NCBI GenBank assembly: GCA_000621905.1
Contig: JHXB01000005.1
Span: 1-64,000 of the forward strand
Source: Lachnospiraceae bacterium NC2004
GTDB taxonomy: Bacteria > Bacillota > Clostridia > Lachnospirales > Lachnospiraceae
Direction: 5' to 3'
Length of the DNA stretch: 64,000 nucleotides
This document shows, piece by piece, positions 60,201 to 64,000 of the stretch (position 1 is the first letter of the stretch; every line of letters starts with the position of its first letter). Under the pieces are notes generated by a model. It had not been told where the DNA came from, made no database searches, and saw only the letters and a program-made list of their open reading frames with translations. A program made the position numbers and the translations under genes.

Positions 60201-62242
60201 GCTCAGGTACTGTTGGTGATGAAGTGTTTGATATTTATGATGATGATAATCCTAAACCAATTGTTTATCCAAAGCTCCCGGTAACATTTGTAAAAGAGCG
60301 TAACGTTCAAGTATGTTTAGCGTTGGGATTCTGCCTTAATCCAGATAAATATGAAGGTGTGTATGCTGAACTGTATGAGAAGTATGCAGCTTCGCATGAG
60401 AAGACAATAACTAAGAAGGCTGTCTCTCTCAAGATAAAGGGTATTAAAGAATATTATGAAGCTGTTAAGAAGAATACTTCAGCAAAGAGCAAATCGAAAG
60501 GAAAAGATGAGGCTACTACCGTAATAGAAGAGGTTTTGGATAATAGTTACAAACCGGATCTTACCATTAAGAAGCCGAGTGAATTGGTTAAGGTTGAAAT
60601 ATTAGAGGAGGCTGTTCAAAAAGGTACTTTAAAGGATGTTACAGACGTTTTGGAAACATATAAGACGTTTGAATTTACAGCACGAGCTTTGGGTTTGGCT
60701 GCCAGATACAGAGGAGTTGATTTTGTAGAAGTGCTAGTTGAACATGGGGCATCGTTCGACTATAGAGTTGAAGCTGCGCTTGTGAGAAAATATAAAATGA
60801 TTCAATCAACTGTGTCGTCGTCATACTGGACACTGTACTATCTTATGCTCGTACCCAAGAAATTACGTAGTTATTACTGGAATTCTGCTATGTATGGCGT
60901 TGGTAATATGGATATTTCTTCTGATTTGGTAACACTAAGTTTAGATAAGAGAATAGAGGTTGTAAAATATCTCGCAGATAATAAAAATACAGGTGTTTCG
61001 CTTGATGAGATGCTATTCTGGGCGTTGACTACAGATGAGATAGAGTTCGCAGATGCTTTGATTGAAATGGGAGTCAATCTTCAGGAAACACCACCTTTCT
61101 ACTATACGTATTGCGGATTGACATATCTTGATATTATTACCTCTGCGCCACGGTCAGAATACTGGAATGATTATGTGAAAAGAATTGCATGGTTAAAGAA
61201 GTCGAGATTGCTTCCTGTGTTGGAGAGATTTGGAAAACTAGCTTCAACAGCCGGTAAACAGCTTGCTCTTAGTCAAAAGATGTTTGATGGAGTTGATTGG
61301 AGTGGACCGGCGTTATCGTGTTTTTTTAAATATGCTGACATATCTAAGATAAAACATAAGAAAGCTTTGGAAATGGCAGTGTCGACTAAGGCTATAGGTG
61401 CGCTTGAAATAATGGCTGAGGCAGGCTGGTTAAATAATACTAAAATAAGAGAGGAGCTTATTGATTTTGCTCGTGATAATAAGCATACGGGAGTTCTTGC
61501 ATGGCTTATGAATTATAAAAACAAGGCTGTTGATGTTGCGAAGGAAGAGTCTAAAGAAGTAGCGAAGATGATTAAGGGGCTCACAGAAGATCCAAACTCG
61601 GTATCTGCACTTAAGAAGAAGTGGAGTTACGTGAAGTTGGAGGATGGAACGTTACAGATTACAAGTTATAAAGGGGATGAAGAGGATGTAGTAGTTCCAT
61701 CTGTAATTGGTAAGGCAACAGTTACTTCAATTGGAAAGGAGGCATTTTCGGTCGGTAAAAGTCGCATTAAGAATAAAGATAGCAGAAGAAAGATTAAGAC
61801 TGTTAGTATTCCTGATGGTGTAACAAAAATTGAAGACCGAGCGTTTGAAGACTGTAAAGCTATAGAGAGAATTGTTTTGCCTAATACCGTTAAAGAAATA
61901 GGTGATGGGGCTTTCTGTGGATGCGAGAGTTTAAAAGATGTATACATACCGGATACATTAGAAATAATTGGTCATGGTGCATTTTCTTATTGTAAAGCAA
62001 TAGAAAAAATTGTACTTCCAAATACCATTAAAGAAATTGGCGATACAGTATTCTATGGATGCGAGAGTTTAAAAGATGTATACATACCTGCGACGTTAGA
62101 AATAATTGGTCGTGATGTATTTGGTGGAAAAAATGGAAACAATAGAGCTGAAGGGATATGTGTTCATACTCCGGCAGGTTCTGCTGCAGAATTATATATG
62201 AAATGGTATAATAGAACTAGTGTATCAAATGATTACGCATAG
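57218..62242 (+). CDS. Cytosolic LRR_5-ankyrin-LRR_5 giant repeat protein (1674 aa)
   Basis: No signal peptide: the protein begins MNENFIIKDGVLTDF, unlike secreted BspA proteins. LRR_5 repeats of 23 residues (pattern x-I-x-I-P-x-x-V-x-x-I-G-x-x-A-F-x-x-C) fill about 20-740. A PKDKKSIEIC repeat patch lies near 740-775, then LRR_5 to about 960. A helical region with an ankyrin-like array follows (about 1110-1450: EILEEAVQKGTLKDVTDVL, VDFVEVLVEHGASFD, FADALIEMGVNL). A spacer with SALKKKWSYVKLEDGTLQITSYKG connects to C-terminal LRR_5 (1486-1674). Very recent internal duplications are visible (207- and 138-bp offsets). Likely an intracellular ligand-recognition scaffold for the MoxR-vWA unit. Confidence 0.85.
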   Translation: MNENFIIKDGVLTDFYRGSETKVVIPEGVVKIGLDHAYRGVFEDCSITEVVMPDSVIEISSNAFEKCGKLKSISFSSNLERIGSCAFLRCKALKEVKLPSTLKELGDGCFAGCGKLTCITCESDVIEMDGNPFVYDKAKIPLGIADEDGFIVFGGTLFAYVGQSDIIKVPEGVTRIADSVFEENLADSFFKENRVEEVILPESVKYIGEGAFKWKTGLKTITMPDNIEVGRDAFYGCNELVDDSGFFVHDGVAYVYSGDSATVNVPEGTKVIADGLFFHNRYSIQEVILPEGLEVIGDSAFSGCCLNILEIPDTVNQIGERAFEDCKNLKKLEIPDGVEEIGYGAFKSCSLLEEISLPKSIRTIGGLAFEDCKNLKKLEIPDDVEEIGYGAFEGCSLLEEVSIPRSVRTIGSKSFKDCVHLKKIEIPDGVEEIDYGTFENCSLLEEVSIPKSVRTIGSDAFKDCVHLNKLDITDVVEDIGCGAFKGCINLADENGFVIFNNTIWGFYSNEKNVEVPEDIVAIDSGVFSDTGIESIKLPSTLRKIGRSAFCGCDLLEEITIPEGVTEISDDIFKNCKSLKKVILPSTLKTIGSYAFDNCSTLEGIIIPEGVSEIESGAFSNCFMLEEITIPEGVTEISHDIFIECKSLKKVILPSTLKTIGSRAFDNCSTLEGIIIPEGVTEITRGFYGGTFEECKSLKKVVLPSTLERIDRGAFQGCKMLEQVIVPANVKKSVFSDCPELKDKISIEICPKPKDKKSIEICPKPKDKKSIEVCSEIKDNDEFTIENNILYHYSGEGGEVVVPEGVVEIADDVFREGRMYYKEYRKEGSLKKISLPSSLKKIGERAFWGCNKLKNITFSSELESIGSFAFYGCEALKSLYIPSKVKSIDVEMFRGCNALKEIAVDEGNDTYSSMDGILMNKAGDSILFVPAGKKLSEYVVPSTVKSIGYHAFIDCRALKKIVIPTSVKDVGSEVFPRNKCRSKSKLREIEVEPGAGSGTVGDEVFDIYDDDNPKPIVYPKLPVTFVKERNVQVCLALGFCLNPDKYEGVYAELYEKYAASHEKTITKKAVSLKIKGIKEYYEAVKKNTSAKSKSKGKDEATTVIEEVLDNSYKPDLTIKKPSELVKVEILEEAVQKGTLKDVTDVLETYKTFEFTARALGLAARYRGVDFVEVLVEHGASFDYRVEAALVRKYKMIQSTVSSSYWTLYYLMLVPKKLRSYYWNSAMYGVGNMDISSDLVTLSLDKRIEVVKYLADNKNTGVSLDEMLFWALTTDEIEFADALIEMGVNLQETPPFYYTYCGLTYLDIITSAPRSEYWNDYVKRIAWLKKSRLLPVLERFGKLASTAGKQLALSQKMFDGVDWSGPALSCFFKYADISKIKHKKALEMAVSTKAIGALEIMAEAGWLNNTKIREELIDFARDNKHTGVLAWLMNYKNKAVDVAKEESKEVAKMIKGLTEDPNSVSALKKKWSYVKLEDGTLQITSYKGDEEDVVVPSVIGKATVTSIGKEAFSVGKSRIKNKDSRRKIKTVSIPDGVTKIEDRAFEDCKAIERIVLPNTVKEIGDGAFCGCESLKDVYIPDTLEIIGHGAFSYCKAIEKIVLPNTIKEIGDTVFYGCESLKDVYIPATLEIIGRDVFGGKNGNNRAEGICVHTPAGSAAELYMKWYNRTSVSNDYA
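59441..59548 (+). repeat. 36-bp tandem repeat within LRR gene
   Basis: GATAAG begins units at 59441, 59477 and 59513, each 36 bases, encoding repeats of a Lys/Pro-rich linker such as CPKPKDKKSIEI. The period is 12 codons, so copy changes keep the frame. Confidence 0.85.
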
Positions 62243-62271
62243 TAATTTGGCTAAATATAGTTTTATATTGA

Positions 62272-62298
62272 GAGGGTTCGGATTTTTTTCGAACCCTC
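62272..62298 (+). terminator. Hairpin between LRR gene and Sel1 gene
   Basis: GAGGGTTCG (62272-62280) pairs with CGAACCCTC (62290-62298), with the T-run inside the loop rather than after the stem. It may be a processing or attenuation site rather than a strong terminator. Confidence 0.45.
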
Positions 62299-62337
62299 GC
62301 GGTATTACAAAAAAAGTGAGTGATTTGGAGGAATATG

Positions 62338-64000
62338 ATGATTATAGCTTATGTTGGTGAGAATGCGATGGGGTTGCTTGCAGGCTTAAAATCAGATGTA
62401 GCCCTGGAAAGTAAACAAGATATTGTGATTGAATATATTGATGCCGGACCAATAACAGCAGAAGTTACATATGAGAAGTTAGATGCTAATATAACAATTT
62501 ATGTTCGTGATGAGATGCATACGAATGGGAATGTAGCTTTTCAGTCACCTGTTAAAGCAGGCGAGATATTATCGGATGATGAGATTGTGGAAGTATCATA
62601 TTTGGTTGCGGAGGGGATTAATCAATTTTTAACTGATAAGGGAATGGCTGATGAATGTTCTATGTTAGATGAAGATATGCAGGGGGTTCTGTTTGGAGTA
62701 GACAAGGATGGTGAGATAATCGCCAAAATTGTGGAAGGGAAGAAGAGACCGTCACTTTTGTGTACTACGCTCTTTGGAGCTCCGCGTATGATGAGACCAT
62801 ACGCTGACGAAATAATGAGTCAACTTGCAATTGGATCAATGTCCTTTGATGAGATAGAGGAGGCAGCCAATTCAGGTGATTATGATGCGATGGAACAATT
62901 GGCAATGACTTATTTAAATGGATCTGATGAAATCGAGGTGGACCCAGAGAAAGCATACTATTGGTCTGTGAAATGCGCTGAAGCAGGCGGTGAACAAGCG
63001 ATGTTTAATGTTGGGCTTTTCACTGCAAAAGGATTTGGTGTTGAAAGGAGCTTTAAAGATGCTGCTGATTGGATGCGTAGAGCTGCTGAGGCAGGAGATG
63101 AAGATGCAGAGGTGTGTGCAGCTAATTTTAAAAATTTAGCGTATGCATTAGAAAAAGCAAACGATGGCGATGCGCAGGCGCAAGCAGATTTAGCTGCAGG
63201 TTTAATGGATCTTGGAGGTTCTCTGGAACAGGCAGGAGATGTTAAAGATTATGAAGAAAGTGTAATGTGGGCTGAGAAGGCTGCTGCTCAAGGTAATGCT
63301 GATGGATGTTGGATATTGGCAATAGCGTTTCATCAGGGAAGGGGTGTAAGGAAAGATATTGGTAAAGCTATAGAATTATATCAAAAGGGTTCTGAGGCCG
63401 GAAGTGATTCGTGTAGGCATAATTTGGCATGTGAATATATGACAGGTGAAAATGTTAAACAGGATATGAAAAAGGGTTTTGAACTAATTAAGGAAGCTGC
63501 TGAAAATGGGTATGGTCTGGCTATGAGAGATCTCGGACAATGTTATCAGTATGGAGAGGGTACTCCGAGTAATATGAAAAAAGCTGTTGAGTGGTATAAG
63601 AAAGCTATTGAGATTATTGATGATCCGGAGCTTGCTCAGAAAACAGCTGTTTTAAATACGCTTGTAACTGCAGAGTCTGGTTTTGGTGGAGACTCCCCAG
63701 GGGCAGATGATGAAGAATTGGATTTAGAAGATATTGATATTGACGCTTTAGCTGAAGAATACTTAAAAACATTAGATACTGTAAAGACAGAGATAGATTC
63801 TAACTACGATGAAAATAAATCAAAAGAAGCGGTAAAGGACGCGGTAAAAAATGGGGAAGGTTTTCTAAAAATGGTCGTAAAAAAGGCGGACGGAACCGAG
63901 AAGGAGGTTGTAGTCTGGGGCGGCTACAAGGTGGATGGTTATGATCGCACGCTAAATGTTTTCATGAAAGAAAGTGATATTGGTAGATTTTTTGAAATGT
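62338..64000 (+). CDS. Sel1-repeat protein, truncated by window end
   Basis: ATG 62338, six bases after GGAGG (62327-62331); the neighbouring ATG 62335 is too close. It is open for 554 codons to the edge. The first 170 residues (MIIAYVGENAMGLLAGLKSD...) are unrecognised, with a beta-rich look. Sel1-like repeats then follow: AMEQLAMTYLNGSDEIEVDPEKAYYW, AMFNVGLFTAKGFGVERSFKDAADWMRRAAEAG, MRDLGQCYQYGEGTPSNMKKAVEWYKKA. An acidic segment (DDEELDLEDIDIDALAEEYLKTL) and a beta-rich C-terminal part come after. Probably another cytosolic adaptor of the preceding operon; whether it is cotranscribed is uncertain because of the hairpin. Confidence 0.8.
   Translation, partial: MIIAYVGENAMGLLAGLKSDVALESKQDIVIEYIDAGPITAEVTYEKLDANITIYVRDEMHTNGNVAFQSPVKAGEILSDDEIVEVSYLVAEGINQFLTDKGMADECSMLDEDMQGVLFGVDKDGEIIAKIVEGKKRPSLLCTTLFGAPRMMRPYADEIMSQLAIGSMSFDEIEEAANSGDYDAMEQLAMTYLNGSDEIEVDPEKAYYWSVKCAEAGGEQAMFNVGLFTAKGFGVERSFKDAADWMRRAAEAGDEDAEVCAANFKNLAYALEKANDGDAQAQADLAAGLMDLGGSLEQAGDVKDYEESVMWAEKAAAQGNADGCWILAIAFHQGRGVRKDIGKAIELYQKGSEAGSDSCRHNLACEYMTGENVKQDMKKGFELIKEAAENGYGLAMRDLGQCYQYGEGTPSNMKKAVEWYKKAIEIIDDPELAQKTAVLNTLVTAESGFGGDSPGADDEELDLEDIDIDALAEEYLKTLDTVKTEIDSNYDENKSKEAVKDAVKNGEGFLKMVVKKADGTEKEVVVWGGYKVDGYDRTLNVFMKESDIGRFFEM

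Overview
The window looks like a chromosomal segment of a low-to-moderate GC Gram-positive anaerobe of the Clostridia, most likely family Lachnospiraceae. This rests on recognised protein families: giant beta-helix/InlB-repeat surface proteins, BspA-type LRR_5 repeats, a CD1871A-type mini-protein beside TlpA/NapH-like genes, a PilM-PilN type IV pilus set, and an Rpn-like gene with Gly-Arg-Gln-Glu repeats. The family assignment is an inference; there is no rRNA marker here. I found no tRNA, rRNA or CRISPR.

Layout. 0-13 kb: the start of a minus-strand IS4-like transposase at the edge, then two paralogous secreted adhesin-like proteins (1183 and 2880 aa). They share a C-terminal module and an almost identical promoter region with paired direct repeats. 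13-17.8 kb: a transglutaminase-like protein divergent from a MoxR / DUF58 / DUF4129-like membrane operon, separated by promoters and bounded by perfect 43- and 41-bp-arm palindromes. 17.8-19.7 kb: tcdA and ilvC, ilvC having two GntR/FadR-like operator palindromes in its leader. 20.1-33.2 kb: a type IV pilus locus (pilin, bitopic accessory protein, prepilin peptidase, PilC, PilM-PilN fusion, PilO-like, PilB with a c-di-GMP-binding-type MshEN domain), continuing co-directionally into a PQQ-like propeller protein, a small membrane protein, a degenerate HD-GYP protein and an RSH-like protein. 33.2-37.3 kb: an SH3/glucosaminidase autolysin and a redox trio (TlpA-like lipoprotein, 51-aa CXXC protein, NapH-like Fe-S protein). 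37.4-48.7 kb: a two-component system, an ABC-2 exporter with one permease fused to an M1-type peptidase domain, thrH, and a TetR-controlled FtsX-type ABC exporter, all lying between two direct copies of a 139-bp hairpin element.

48.7-51.7 kb: an Rpn/PD-(D/E)XK-like gene broken by a 1.77-kb IS3-family element whose removal restores the frame. 51.7-64 kb: the most interesting block. An XRE regulator is divergent, across a promoter flanked by twin operators, from a tightly packed co-directional set: DUF1351-DnaQ exonuclease fusion, a 65-aa Gly-rich protein, a HEPN-like protein with an RNGFAH motif, a DUF2201-type vWA protein with a degraded zinc motif, a MoxR-like AAA+ ATPase, a 1674-aa LRR_5-ankyrin-LRR_5 protein with no signal peptide, and a Sel1-repeat protein running off the end. 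I propose it as a candidate cytosolic sensing/conflict system built on a MoxR-vWA core, with repeat proteins as sensor or adaptor and HEPN or exonuclease as effector. The gene order is directly seen; the function is inference.

Several repeat families are scattered between genes: the GGGGACAGACCCC palindrome family (including a tandem array inside the pilus operon), a CGAAGAA-type dispersed repeat, and the 139-bp hairpin.
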